Assembly (NCBI GenBank): GCA_900491605.1 | Contig: UESW01004570.1 | Coordinates: 583,107-647,106 of the forward strand | Length of the DNA: 64,000 nt | Direction: 5' to 3' | Source: Calamus simplicifolius | Lineage: Eukaryota; Streptophyta; Magnoliopsida; Arecales; Arecaceae | Position numbers and translations under genes: made by a program | The notes under the pieces: model-generated | Databases searched by the model: none | Told to the model about the DNA's origin: nothing | What the model saw: only the letters and a program-made list of their open reading frames with translations | Part shown: positions 1 through 11,255 of the stretch, one piece after another | How the letters are laid out: each line of letters begins with the position of its first letter | Numbering within the stretch: position 1 is the stretch's first letter

Positions 1-930
1 CTGATCTTGTCGGGGTTGGCTTCGATCCCGCGTTGGGTCACCATGAAACCCAGGAACTTGCCGGCCGCCACTCCAAAGGCGCATTTGTGGGGGTTGAGCT
101 TCATTCGGTACCGTCGCAGATTGCCGAAAGTCTCCCCGAGATCGGCCACATGGTCTCCTGCGCTGGTGCTTTTAGTCAGCATGTCATCCACATAGACCTC
201 CATATTGCGCCCCAGCTGATTCTCGAAAACCCTGTTCATCAACCTTTGATAAGTGGCCCCGGCGTTTTTCAGCCCGAAAGGCATCACTCTGTAACAGTAG
301 ATCCCCTTCTCCGTGACAAAGGAGGTTGCCTCCTCATCTACTGGGCTCATCTTGATTTGATTGTACCCCGAGAACGCATCCATGAAACTGAGCGTCCCGT
401 GCCCGGAAGTGGCGTCCACCAGTTGGTCAATTCGGGGGAGCGGAAAGCTGTCCTTGGGGCACGCCTTGTTGAGGTCGGTAAAGTCCACACACATCCTCCA
501 GCTCCCACTGGTCTTCCGAACCATCACGACATTCGCCAACCAGTCGGGGTAGCGCACCTCACGAATGTGGCCAGCCACCAACAGCTTCCGCACCTCTTCG
601 TCGACAGCCTTCTGCCGGTCCGGAGCAAAACTCCTTTTCTTCTGCCTGATGGGCCGGCACTCTGGTCGGATGTTGAGCTGGTGTGTAATCACCTCCTCCG
701 GGATTCCGGGCATGTCAGATGCTGACCACGCGAAGACGTCGGCGTTGGTCCGTAGAAAGGTTAGGAGCTGGTCACGGGCTTCGTCAGGAAGCGAGGCTCC
801 GACTCGAACCGTCTGCGCGGGGTCCTCCCCGAGGGGGAAGGTAAGCAGCCGCTCGGCCGGTTCCCCCCTCCTCTCCAAATCCCGTGGGTCAAGAATTTCG
901 GATGTCGATGTCGACGGTGGTGCAAGCACT
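1..930 (-). pseudogene. Reverse transcriptase domain of Ty3/gypsy pol (partial)
   Basis: The minus-strand translation gives a well-conserved Ty3/gypsy reverse transcriptase: a VDFTDLNKACPKDSFPLP segment near 450-500, SFMDAFSGYNQI near 370-400, MPFGLKNAGATYQRLMN near 240-290, and the catalytic YVDD box at 183-194, followed by LNPHKCAFGV and KFLGFMVTQRGIEANP toward the left edge. The enzyme would copy the element RNA into cDNA in virus-like particles. The visible RT frame is open, but it lies downstream of frameshifts in gag and protease, so it would not be produced from a normal polyprotein here. The C-terminal connection and RNase H are outside the window. Confidence 0.9.
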
Positions 931-2145
931 GCCCCCTGGGGACTGGGAGCCAAGTGATAGCATAGCGCCGGCAGGTCCCGCTCTCCTCGCATCTCGCCGA
1001 TCCCGCTGGTGGTTGGGAATCTCACTAGGAGTCGCTGGTGGAAATGACGGCATCCAAGAGGTTGAGCCCGGGCCTCCCAAGAATCGCATTGTACGCCAGG
1101 GGCACACGGACCACCAAAAACTTTATAAGGACAGTGCTCTGGCGCGGAGCCATTCCGGCTGTTGCAGGAAGAGTAATCTCCCCTCGACCCTCACAGAATC
1201 CCCCGTGAATCCCATCAAAGGCATGACGACTGGTTGAAGTAAATCATGTGACAGGTTCATGCGAATAAAGGCGTCGTAGTTCAAAACATCTACTGAACTT
1301 CCACTGTCGACCAGGATTCGTTTTACAGGGTGCTTAGCGATCGTCATGGATACGACGACGCTATCATCATCTTGGTTTACAACCCCCTCTAGGCCCTCTT
1401 CGAAAAAAGGAATTATAGCCTCCGCTCCCCCCTCTCCCCTCGGTCTCTTCGGCGGGCCCCCTGCCCCCCAGGAGATCATCGCTACCGTCTTCTCCGTCGG
1501 GGCGTTATCAACCATCGGCGGTGCAGGCGCTGATGGGCCGGGAGTTCCTGGGTTGTTCCTTTGGACGAACTTCCTCAGGTGGCCCTGTTGAATGAGATCT
1601 TCAATGGCTTTCTTCAGCTGCCGGCAGTCGTCGGTGTTGTGGCCATGGTCCCGGTGGTAGCGGCAGTAGAGGCTCTTGTTCCGGGGGATCTTCGGGTTGA
1701 TGGGGGGAGGACGTTGCAGGTAAGGCTCCCCTTCGATCTCGAGCAGGATCTGGGATATGGGAGCAAGCAATGGAGTATACGGCCCGTCTCTCGGTGCAGG
1801 AGGTCGAGGGCGGTTGTCTGGTCGACGAGGAGGCTCGGGCCTCCTGGGGCGGGCTTCCGCAGGTTCTGGCTGGGCTGGCTTCCGGGGTACGCTCCCGCCG
1901 GCCTCACGCCGAGAAAAGTCAGCTTCATCTGCCCGGATGTATTTCTGGGCGCGGATCAGGAGTTCGGAGTAGGAACCCGGTGGCTTCTTGTCAAGAGAAT
2001 ACGCGAAACGGGAAGGGCGGAGCCCTCGCTTCAGAGCCAAGGTAGCCATTGAGTCCTCCAAGTTATATACCTCCAGAGCGGCCTCCTTAAACCGGGCGAC
2101 GTAGTCTCGCAGGGACTCGCCATTCTTCTGCTGGACAGCAAATAG
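931..2145 (-). pseudogene. gag C-terminus and aspartic protease, frameshifted
   Basis: A frame open from about 2145 to 1123 contains a proline/arginine-rich linker, the knuckle-like motif CRYHRDHGHNTDDC near 1630-1675, and an aspartic protease core with ILVDSGSSVDVLNYDAF, whose catalytic DSG codons lie at about 1302-1309. Near 1178 the reading frame jumps: the expected ITLPATAGMAPRQ and YNAILGRPGLN segments continue in another frame down to about 1040. The simplest explanation is loss of one G in a GGGG run. The protease would normally mature the gag-pol polyprotein, and this copy cannot produce it as a single chain. Confidence 0.85.
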
Positions 2146-3090
2146 ATGTCCGCCACCCTCGGGATTTTCCGGCAGGCGTCAAAGTGGGCCAGGAAAGCCC
2201 TCTCCAACTGGCGAAAGGAGTCGATGCTCCGTGGCGGCAGGCGAGAGTACCAGGCCCGGGCAGCTTTTTTCAGAGTAGCGGGGAAGGCCACACACATAAG
2301 GGAGTCTGTAGCCCCCTGAACCTGCATGAGCACCTTGTAACTTTCCAAATGGTCCAGGGGGTCCGTAGTCCCGTCATAAGGGTCCAGCTGAGGAAGGCGG
2401 AATCGGGTAGAGATTGGCTCCTCCATGATACGGCGGGACAGGGGAGGCCGACTGTCGTAATCAGTCTCCGGCAGGTGGGTGATACGACGGCTAAGTTCTT
2501 CCAACTTCTGATTACACTCCTCGAGTCGCCGCTCAGCTCGGCGAGGCATCCGGCCATCAACGGAACCCTCCCCTGAAGATTCAGAAGAAGAGCGGAGGCG
2601 ACGATGTCGGCGCGCGCTCCGCCTCCTTTCCATGCCGCCGCTTAGGGGAGATGCTGGCATGGCGAGAAGGAGACCGGGGCCTTTTGGACGCCTCGCGGCG
2701 ATGCGGCTTGGCCGGGGATCGGCGGTGATGATCTGCAGGAACGGGCGATCTCCTTCGGGAGGAATGCTGGCTGGGTTGCACCGCCTCTGGGACAGATGGG
2801 CTCGGCTCTGGCTGTCGCAAAGCTACTTGTTGCTGCTGCTGCATGCTTTTGACCGCCGCCGCCAGTGACTGGACCTGGGTGGCCAGGTCAGCGAATCGAT
2901 CTTCTTGAGGTGGCTGTGGAGCGAATGCAGGGGCGCCATTCTGCGGAGCAGAAGGCCCTGCCTCCTGGAGGTTCGGAGGCTCTGGGAAACAAGATACGAG
3001 AGCTGGGGGGTCCTCCGCGGGCGGATCAGCCCCGCAGCGCTGCCTCCCAGCGCGACCGGCTGAAACTCCCTTCGTTCGAGTTGTCACCAT
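2146..3090 (-). pseudogene. gag capsid region, two frameshifts
   Basis: The gag reading starts at an ATG at 3088-3090 (MVTTRTKG). Its N-terminal part has an acidic/glutamine stretch that looks coiled-coil (DLATQVQSLAAAVKSMQQQQQ) and an Arg/Ser-rich segment. The capsid-like domain follows in another frame: LPQLDPYDGTTDPLDHLES, AFPATLKKAARAWYSRLP and FRQLERAFLAHF, which match the plant retrotransposon gag family (Pfam Retrotrans_gag). One frameshift lies somewhere in 2590-2660. A second near 2146-2150 separates RKIPRVAD from the expected HLFAVQQKNGESLRDYV. The product would coat the RNA in particles, but this copy is broken. Confidence 0.85.
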
Positions 3091-3149
3091 GGCTTTAAGG
3101 TCTCGAAGAAAGCCGCTGGTTCGAAGTCTCTCTTACACTCCCCCCTACC

Positions 3150-3160
3150 TGGCGCGCCAA
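3150..3160 (-). other. Primer-binding site of the gypsy element
   Basis: On the minus strand, three bases after the LTR terminal CA, the sequence reads TGGCGCGCCAGG. A TGG-starting match to a tRNA 3' end (…CCA) in this position is the standard minus-strand priming site. I could not identify the tRNA from memory. Confidence 0.55.
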
Positions 3161-3163
3161 TCT

Positions 3164-5390
3164 GATGACGCCAAGTCACCTTCTTCAAACGTCGGGGAAA
3201 ACGGACGTCTCGCTCCGGGAAGTCCTGCAAGAAAAGTCCCCGAGGACCGGTGGCACCGGTGGGGACCCTCCGACGATCAAGTCAGTGGCTTGGGTTCAGA
3301 CAAAGAACCACCCCCCGCGAAGAAAAGCTGAGGCAGTTAGGGTTTTGAGCAGGGAGGAAGAAAGCTCTGAAAAAACCCCCCGATTGGATCTGGCCCCCTC
3401 CCGAATATATTTCTTCTTTTTTTACCTGTCTAAACACCGTCATGTGCAGCTTCGGAAGACCTTTCTTTTGTACTGTTCTTGATGGACGTGGCTGGGCTCG
3501 TATTGCTAGAGGTGGCGAGTCGTACACCCTAGTAAGGCATAGTGGCGCATAGAGGCGTGCAATGCGCCAAACATCGTTATGAGACATGACCCCCCGTACC
3601 GGGGCACATTTTACAGGAGTACGAAATGGTACTACGGCAAGGCACTGCCATGTGCCGGAGATCATGTGTGAGCACCGTACTTGCTGACAGTTGCTGTTTT
3701 CTTTGGCGGTTGAATAGCATGTCGACCATGCACCTTGAGGCCAGTGGGGGCCCTGGGTTTAAGGAAACGACGACCTCACCCCGACCCCGAGGGGGTGTCG
3801 GAGGTGGGGAAATGACCGTCCACCCCGAGGCTGGTAGGGGCCCCGGGGTTAAGGTATGATTTCCCCGCTCCCGACCCCGAGGGGGTGCCGGGAATGGGGA
3901 AATGAGGATGCGCCCCGAGGCCGGTAGAGGCCCCGGGGTTAAGGTATGATTTCCCCGCTCCCGACCCCGAGGGGGTGCCGGGAATGGGGAAATGAGGATG
4001 CGCCCCGAGGCCGGTAGAGGCCCCGGGGTTAAGGTATGATTTCCCCGCTCCCGACCCCGAGGGGGTGCCGGGATGGGAAAATGAGGATGCACCCCGAGGC
4101 CGGTAGGGGCCCCGGGGTTAAGGTATGATTTCCCCGCTCCCGACCCCGAGGGGGTGCCGGGAATGGGGAAATGAGGATGCACCCCGAGGCCGGTAGGGGC
4201 CCCGGGGTTAAGGTATGATTTCCCCGCTCCCGACCCCGAGGGGGTGCCGGAGGTGGGGAAATGACCGTCCACCCCGAGGCCGGTAGAGGCCCCGGGGTTA
4301 AGGTATGATTTCCCCGCTCCCGACCCCGAGGGGGTGCCGGAGGTGGGGAAATGACCGTCCACCCCGAGGCCGGTAGAGGCCCAGGGGTTAAGGTATGATT
4401 TCCCCGCTCCCGACCCCGAGGGGGTGCCGGGGATGGGAAAATGAGGATGCACCCCGAGGCCGGTAGGGGCCCCGGGGTTAAGGTATGATTTCCCCACTCC
4501 CGACCCCGAGGGGGTGCCGGAATGGGGAAATGAGGATGCGCCCCGAGGCCGGTAGGGGCCCCGGGGTTAAGGTATGATTTCCCCGCTCCCGACCCCGAGG
4601 GGGTGCCGGGAATGGGGAAATGAGGATGCACCCCGAGGCCGGTAGGGGCCCCGGGGTTAAGGTGTGATTTCCCCGCTCCCGACCCCGAGGGGGTGCCGGA
4701 GGTGGGGAAATGACCGTCCACCCCGAGGCCGGTAGAGGCCCGGGGTTAAGGTATGATTTCCCCGCTCCCGACCCCGAGGGGGTGCCGGAGTGGGGAAATG
4801 ACCGTCCACCCCAAGGCCGGTAGAGGCCCCGGGGTTAAGGTATGATTTCCCCGCTCCCGACCCCGAGGGGGTGCCGGAGGTGGGGAAATGACCGTCCACC
4901 CCGAGGCCGGTAGAGGCCCCGGGGTTAAGGTATGATTTCCCCGCTCCCGACCCCGAGGGGTGCCGGAGGTGGGGAAATGACCGTCCACCCCGAGGCCGGT
5001 AGAGGCCCCGGGGTTAAGGTATGATTTCCCCGCTCCCGACCCCGAGGGGGTGCCGGAGGTGGGAAATGACCGTCCACCCCGAGGCCGGTAGAGGCCCCGG
5101 GGTTAAGGTATGATTTCCCCGCTCCCGACCCCGAGGGGGTGCCGGAGGTGGGGAAATGACCGTCCACCCCGAGGCCGGTAGAGGCCCCGGGGTTAAGGTA
5201 TGATTTCTCCGCTCCCGACCCCGAGGGGGTGCCGGGAATGGGGAAATGAGGATGCGCCCCGGGGCCGGTAGAGGCCCCGGGGTTAAGGTATGATTTCCCC
5301 GCTCCCGACCCCGAGGGGGTGCCGGAGGTGGGGGAAACGATAGTGATCACCGTTGCCTTTGCTGACGGCGCTGGGATCAGTCATATCAGG
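3164..5390 (-). repeat. 5' LTR of the gypsy element
   Basis: The 3' end of the LTR (minus strand) is …GACTTGGCGTCATCA, with the CA at 3164-3165, directly before the primer-binding site. A TATA-like AATATATT lies at about 3404-3411, followed downstream by CACTGACTTGATCGTCGGAGGGTCCCC (in two parts), a motif shared with the solo LTR that ends at 34135. Most of the upstream (U3) half is the 90-bp minisatellite. The outer end is somewhere around 5375-5395, because several TG dinucleotides are possible and no TSD can be checked. Confidence 0.7.
3731..5340. repeat. GC-rich minisatellite, 18 units of 88-90 bp, inside the LTR
   Basis: The anchor CCCCGGGGTTAAGG recurs at 3751 (degenerate), 3841, 3931, 4021, 4110, 4200, 4290, 4380, 4470, 4559, 4649, 4739, 4827, 4917, 5006, 5095, 5185 and 5275, that is 18 units. 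Two unit types alternate in blocks: type A has GGAATGGGGAAATGAGGATGC after the GTGCCGG, and type B has GAGGTGGGGAAATGACCGTCC. In coordinate order the pattern is B A A A A B B A A A B B B B B B A B. The unit length is close to a multiple of three, so long frames stay open by chance. Confidence 0.95.
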
Positions 5391-7296
5391 CTCAAAACCA
5401 ATTTAAAAATAAAAGCAACAAGAAAAATAAATAAACAAATAAGTAAATACTAAAATTCTATTATCATGAAAGGAAACATTACAATACCTTCCAAAATGTA
5501 CATTGCTTCTTTCTAAAGGCTGCGTTTGGATGCTGGAATAAGGCCTGAAATAGGCCTTATTCCAGTTTATTCCCCCAACCATCCTGAAAAAGGAGAGTGG
5601 GTCCCATGAGACTGGCTATTCCAATCAACCCTCTTTATTCTTATTCCTTATTCCATGGTACCCCATGGAATAGCTCCTATTCCCATTGCAGCTATTCCAG
5701 AGGCACTGATGGAATTAAATTAAATAAATTAAATAAATTTATTTATTATATCATTTAAATAAATTAAATAAATTTATTTATAATATAATTTAAAATTAAA
5801 TAAATTTATTAATTAAAATAATAAATTAAGTATATTTTTTTCTTTATTAATATAAAAATTTATTAAGTATGTTCTTATATTATTTTATGAATAGTAATTA
5901 ATTTATGACTTTATTTATTAATAAATAATAATTTATTCAAGTCATTTTTAAAAATAAAAATTGATAAACCATTTTTATTGGAAAGAGTATTTTGGAATTT
6001 CACAAAAATTCTTCATCTATTTCTAGTTGAATACATGTTTATTCCCATGCCATTCAAACATCATTTGGAATAACACTGCATTAATTGCACTAAAATAACA
6101 TGAAATACCAGATTTTGATCCAAACAAAAATCTGAAATAATAAAAAAATAAATTATTCTTACAAAATTTATATTTCTATTCCTATAATAATTTTTAACAT
6201 TCAAACAAAGTAAAAAAAAAAAATTAATATCTTAACATAATTCTCGAGCCAGTGTACATGCCATTGGTCCCAGAGACATGGCAAAGCTTCACACCATTGT
6301 GGCGGCTTAATTTTTCTCAATCCTTTTCCTGCGGTCGGTGCGAGACCCATGCGATGCGAGTGGCCAACGGTCGGTGCATTCCTCGCCGTACGTGAGATGA
6401 TTTGCTCGCGCTGGGGCCCGCTCGCTATCCGCCGTGACCGTCAGCGGCTCCGATGGCTGGCGTCGCACCGCCAACATTTCCGCCGTCTTCGCCGGGCTCC
6501 GTCTTCCGATGCGTCGGCGTGCAGGTCCGGGGAAACTCCGAAATCAAAATATAAAAATATATCTAAAAAAATGATGATCCCTCGCGGCACGGACTTTGTA
6601 CCGTAGAGATGCGCATGGAAGGATGGCCGAGGACCAACGGCTCTGATTAAATTTAAAAAATAATATCAATTTATATAAAATAAATTTTAGATTCTAATAC
6701 ACAATATAAAATACTTGATGACCATCCAAGAGATGCACAACATTACCAAGCTTATGGTGGCCTTAATTAACAACTTATAAATGACTTAAGTTATCTTACT
6801 TTTTCTAATTTTCTTTTTTTTTAAATAAAGCCATAAAGCCACAGTTTTAATTATTCAACTCCACCATGCATGCTTGCAAGAATTTCAATGGCCAAATTGT
6901 TGTCCTAACATTTAGTTGATTCAACTTTAATACAAAGCCTATCTAGATTAATCATATAATATTTGATGCAACAAGCTAAGTTTTTTAAGTTTCGATCCTT
7001 CTCATTGCATACAAAAAGATAATAACTATATATATACATACATATGCAATTAACTTTTTGCCATACATCATTATTTTTTTATTACACATAATTATTTTAT
7101 ACTGAATATAATTATTTTTTATTATACATAATAAGCATAAGTATGCATATAGTTATTATTCAATAAAAAAAAAATATTAATAGACTATTGGCTGGAGCTA
7201 GTGCAGTAACTGTGAAAATCCAAATGGGCTCTAAAGAAATTTAGTATTATGAGCTAGGTATAATTATCTTGATGGTTAATAAGGACTAAACACTAA
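5391..7296. other. AT-rich intergenic DNA, no gene seen
   Basis: This stretch is mostly A/T-rich. A MITE-like start (AGGCTGCGTTTGGATGC at about 5518) carries a perfect 12-bp inverted repeat. A short GC-richer patch at 6290-6610 has an open frame of 85 codons without any recognisable motif. I see no coding evidence. Confidence 0.6.
5534..5564. repeat. Perfect short hairpin in a MITE-like sequence
   Basis: TGGAATAAGGCC (5534-5545) and GGCCTTATTCCA (5553-5564) are perfect inverted copies around a 7-base loop. The surrounding GCGTTTGGATG start is typical of plant MITE termini, but I could not find a convincing matching right end, so the element borders stay open. Confidence 0.5.
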
Positions 7297-7950
7297 GGTA
7301 GTATTTGATAGAAAAAATATTATTCATGGATAAGTGTATGGGATAGAGTTTGTTCCCTTGTCTATCCCATGGATCATATCAAATGCAAAAAGATAAATTT
7401 ATAGGATAGCATTTTTTTTTTACTCTTATTTGGAGTGATAACAAGCTATTCCTGCATTTTCTAGGAAATAAATTGAGGGATATCCTATGGTTAACCATGG
7501 ATTATCCCTTTGGTTAACTTTATTCCTAGCTATCCCTTAGGTAGTGTTTGATAGGAAAAATGTTATCCATGGATAAGTGTACGGGATAGAATTTATCCCC
7601 TAGTTATCCCTAGAGATATCCCTTGGCTATCCCATTGATCATATCAAATGCAAAAAGGTAAATCCATGGGATAACCTTTTTTTACTCTTATTTGGAGGGA
7701 TAACAAGCTATTCCTACATTCTCTAGGGAATAAATTGAGGGGATATCCCATGGTTAACCATGGTTAACCATGGATTATCCCTTTGGTTAACTTTATTCCC
7801 TGCTATCCCTTATAGTTATGGCTTTTGGGAATAAGAGGGGATATCCTCTGAATATCCCCTCTTATTCTCTATTTCAAACACTACCTTATAGTTATAGCTT
7901 TTGAGAATAAAAGGGAATATTTCCTCTTATCCTCTATTTCAAACACTACC
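7297..7950. mobile_element. Tourist-like MITE (PIF/Harbinger type), outer copy split by an inner copy
   Basis: The left terminus is GGTAGTATTTGATAG at 7297 and the right terminus TTTCAAACACTACC ends at 7950. The 3-bp target duplications TAA (7294-7296 and 7951-7953) mark a PIF/Harbinger-type insertion. The interior has the ATCCATGGATAA and GGTTAACCATGG palindromic pieces typical of this local family. It has no coding capacity. Another copy of the same family sits inside it, so the real length of this copy is about 305 bp, close to the 335-bp copy at 53668. Confidence 0.85.
7540..7885. mobile_element. Tourist-like MITE nested in the copy at 7297-7950
   Basis: GGTAGTGTTTGATAG at 7540 and its inverted partner CAAACACTACC ending at 7885 bound a 346-bp copy with TSD TTA (7537-7539 and 7886-7888). 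Removing it rejoins TATCCC-TTATAGTTAT in the outer copy, exactly the uninterrupted sequence seen near 53927. Confidence 0.88.
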
Positions 7951-7953
7951 TAA

Positions 7954-10635
7954 AGCTCGATCGATCAAAGGATTAATAGACATCAATTAAGTCGATTTTA
8001 ACACTATCAGCTCATCATATATTTTTGTCTGTGTTCCACCTAACATATCATGTGATTGTTAATTGTTTAGTGCATTCATCTGAAATGCTCATAGAAGGAT
8101 CCCACTCTTTTTTTTTTTTTTTTTTCTTTTCGTCACACCAAGAATTTTTATAGAAAAGCTCCATGTTGTGACAGGCATGTCCTTGGTTTTATGTTCAGAT
8201 GACAACAGGGATGGAGTCTTGGATGGCAAAGACGACACACACTCTCCGGGTGGTCACATGGATGTCGTTTGCATGACAACGTTAGGTGTCCCACGTAAAT
8301 ATGTGCATGGCATTACGACGGGTGTTGATATTTTGATCACAAAGGAGAGAGAGAGAGGCTAAGAAGAAGGATATCTTATGGTTAATTGGCATCTAGCTAG
8401 CAAGCGAGGCCAAGGGTCCTAATTAACGTACGCCATTCTCTTGAAGGGGTTTTGCTTTCATTGATGGGATGCCCAGCTTGATGCTACTAACGCGAAGTTA
8501 TGACTTTCGACCACATAATTTAGTTCTCACATGCAATCATATATATGGAGTTGAAGAGTTGATAGGACGGATGCTACCAACTGGTTATAAAATGAGTGGC
8601 TCAATTTTAATGCAATCCATCCATCGGTGGCTTCTGCTCTCGATCGATACGTGTCGCTAAATTGTAATTGGCTCATCTAAAGAGCATGGCTGTCCTCGAA
8701 ATTAATATTCGAGTCATTATTAATTGGAGTCACTTCATATGCTGGCTAATATAAACAAGAACGGAATTTAGATTTAGTTGTTGGATGTTGACCGTTCGAT
8801 TTTTCTCAATCACTCTCGTACTTCCTCACACAGCTAGCTAAACAATTCGATAATAACTAAAATAAATAAATAAATAAATAAAAGAGAACTTAGATGGCTT
8901 GGGATGATGCTAGCGTATCTTGAGTTAACGTTCGTTTGTAAGGACACCGTGAGTTTACTGATGAAGTTTTACTTCAGGTTAGGCTTTGCAACAAATTTCA
9001 AGAATTAAATATTTTGATGAAATCTTTCGACACTCAAATTAGTGATTGAAATTATATTCGTGAGCTTAAAAAAAGCTCGAGAGAAAGAGTTTGGAATGAA
9101 GAATTCTCTTGAGGCTTAAGTGTTCATATCTTGTAAGGGGTCCCTCTTACTCGATTTATGAATAGTTCTTGTTACCTAGCGATGGAGTGAGCCATCTAGA
9201 GCCTTACGGTGAAGAATGTCTTTTTTGGCGAAATGTTAGAACTAATGGGTTTTGTCCCATTTGACATGAGTAACTATGATTGATAGATGGGCCAAGTCTC
9301 GTTAGACATATGGGCCGCAGGCAGTTGGTAGACTTGATCTTATCAGATGTATGGACCGTAGCCTAATTTTATCAGACATATAGATAGCAGATGATTGATG
9401 GACCTGATTTTATCAGACGTGTAGGTCGCAAATGGTTGATAGGTCTGATCTTATGAGATAATGAGCCTCAAATGATTGATGTATCATATAAGACCTTGTC
9501 AGACAGCCATAGATGGTGAGCTAGGTCTTATTAGGCATGTGGGTTGATGCGAAGGCTGAGGCTGACTTGAAAGGCAGGAGCCAAATTTAGATCGTCTGTG
9601 CCCCCCTTTAACTTTCGATGTCAGCTAATTTTGATCATTAATTACACGTGGCTGCCGTTGAGTTACATATGGCTCCATCAGCCACATTAGCTTGCACTAA
9701 TAAACCGCATGATCCGTGCTTAAATTCTGTCATATAAAAGAAACCTATTTATGTTGCTACGAACACAGAGAGTTGGAGTCATTCACCTCATCTTGTCTTG
9801 CACGAGAAGGATTTTTTTTTAAAAAAAGATAAGAATAGAAGTGAAGATTACTTTTATTCCATTGATGAGAATGAAACGAGGATGATAGTATGCATCCTTG
9901 CCTATTCTCACTCTTTTGTTGATAGTATACATAAAATTATTCTTCTACATATAATTTAAAATTTTAATTATTTTAGGGATAATGTCAATTTGAGGGATGA
10001 TTGTTAAATTTGTTAATATATTTAATTAATGAGAATTTTATAGAGTTATATTATTGATTTATATTTTTACTGGAAATTTATGATGTTATTAGGGAAGGAG
10101 AGGGACAATTAAGGATAACAATTAAGGGAATGGTCTTAGAATGAGATAGGAACGCACAAAAAATATTTGTTTTTAATAAGAACGGATGTTGGAGCCTTCC
10201 ATATATATATATATATACTATTCTATCTCATTGCCATCTACGCGGAAATGAGCTATGTTCTCATAGCTTGGGAGCCTGAAAGATAGTTTTTGAATATCGG
10301 GAACAGCTCGAGTATTTAATTAGAATTAGGAGCAGGAATAATAATTAATTTATCTGACCATCGAATTGATAGGAGTCGGACTGACTCTTCCACGAGACGA
10401 TCGAGGGCCCACTGTTGCTAAATTTCTGGCTACACCTACCACTCCCCAAGCCTCCCACATGGTTATGAGGAATCTCCAATTAATGCCCGCCAATTACTTT
10501 AATCTAATTTTAAAAGCAAATAATCCCAGCTGTCATGCAACAACGTGGTTTAGGTGCAACCAATACCATTGGCATAAAAATATTAGCATAACCAACATTA
10601 TATATATACTTGAAAAAAAAAAAAAAGCTAAACAC

Positions 10636-10638
<3 letters not shown>
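7954..10638. other. Intergenic DNA, no gene seen
   Basis: No recognisable coding sequence. A poly-T run lies at 8107-8125. A degenerate direct-repeat cluster occupies about 9270-9500. A short (AT)n tract lies at 10200-10216. Open frames of 60-64 codons at 8168 and 8469 have no familiar motif. Confidence 0.6.
9270..9500. repeat. Degenerate short tandem repeats (~40 bp)
   Basis: Variants of TTGATCTTATCAGACATATGG recur at about 9329, 9363, 9402, 9444 and 9487, separated by variants of GGCCGCAGGCAGTTGGTAGA. Spacing is roughly 40 bp with clear divergence between units. The host element, if any, was not identified. Confidence 0.5.

Positions 10639-10675
<37 letters not shown>
10639..10675. repeat. 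(AT)n microsatellite
   Basis: About 18 uninterrupted AT units. Confidence 0.95.
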
Positions 10676-10677
<2 letters not shown>

Positions 10678-10721
10678 GTGCGTTAGATGTTGACTTTTTC
10701 CTCATCAAATTCATATCAAAT

Positions 10722-10893
10722 CTTTAGCGTTTGGTTGCAGGTAATCTAAATAGATTATTAATAATTTTAAAAATTTATTAAATGATTATATTTAATAAGT
10801 ATTTTAAATGATAATCTATATCGTTCAAATTATCATAGAAAAAAAATGAATTCATATTATCAGTTATATGATAATTGAATAAATTATTTTTTT

Positions 10894-10933
<40 letters not shown>

Positions 10934-11255
10934 ATCACTTTATTATTTGAGCCACATCCTTTCCAGTGAAGTAGGACCTTTATTTCGATTTCAAATATTT
11001 ATAATTACAATTTTTTTAAATATTATTTTAAAATAAAAATTTTAAATTAAATATATAATAATATATAAATTTTTAATAAAATTAATTTAAAAATATTTTA
11101 AAAATTTAATGTTATATAATTGATAATTTGTTTGCCATATCAACTATAGTAATTAATATTATTATATATTATTTATGTATATCAAATAATAATCAAATAA
11201 TAATCTATTTTATAGATAATTTATATTATTATTTGATCATATATCAAACGTAACC
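10722..11255. mobile_element. AT-rich MITE-like element
   Basis: The sequence starts TTAGCGTTTGGTTGCAGGTAAT and ends with the imperfect inverted partner ATATCAAACGTAACCTTA. The interior is almost only A/T and includes an (AT)n run at 10899-10930. A related start/end pair bounds 48806-49936, which supports a shared family. TIRs are weak, so borders are approximate. Confidence 0.45.

Larger units (their letters stand above)
1..5390 (-). mobile_element. Ty3/gypsy LTR retrotransposon, Tat-like lineage, 5' part, decayed
   Basis: Reading the minus strand from high to low coordinates there is an LTR, a primer-binding site, gag, an aspartic protease and reverse transcriptase, the gag-PR-RT order of Ty3/gypsy elements. 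The window edge cuts the element within RT, so RNase H, integrase and the 3' LTR are not visible. The gag carries a CRYHRDHGHNTDDC zinc-knuckle-like motif that I associate with the plant Tat lineage (Retand/Ogre-type). At least three frameshifts break the coding region, so this copy should not be autonomous. The 5' boundary lies where GC-rich sequence turns abruptly AT-rich, at about 5375-5395, and is not fixed. Confidence 0.9.

Noticed and set aside
3731..5340. CRISPR-like array
   Set aside because: The units are contiguous repeats without unique spacers, in a plant retrotransposon.
3577..5350. Long minus-strand open frames (up to 306 codons) with 30-residue repeats
   Set aside because: They are read-through of the 90-bp DNA minisatellite; several frames are open at once and single-base unit changes shift them, so there is no coding selection.
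10366..10686. 106-codon frame ending in YIYIYI
   Set aside because: The end is the (AT)n microsatellite translated; the start has no motif.
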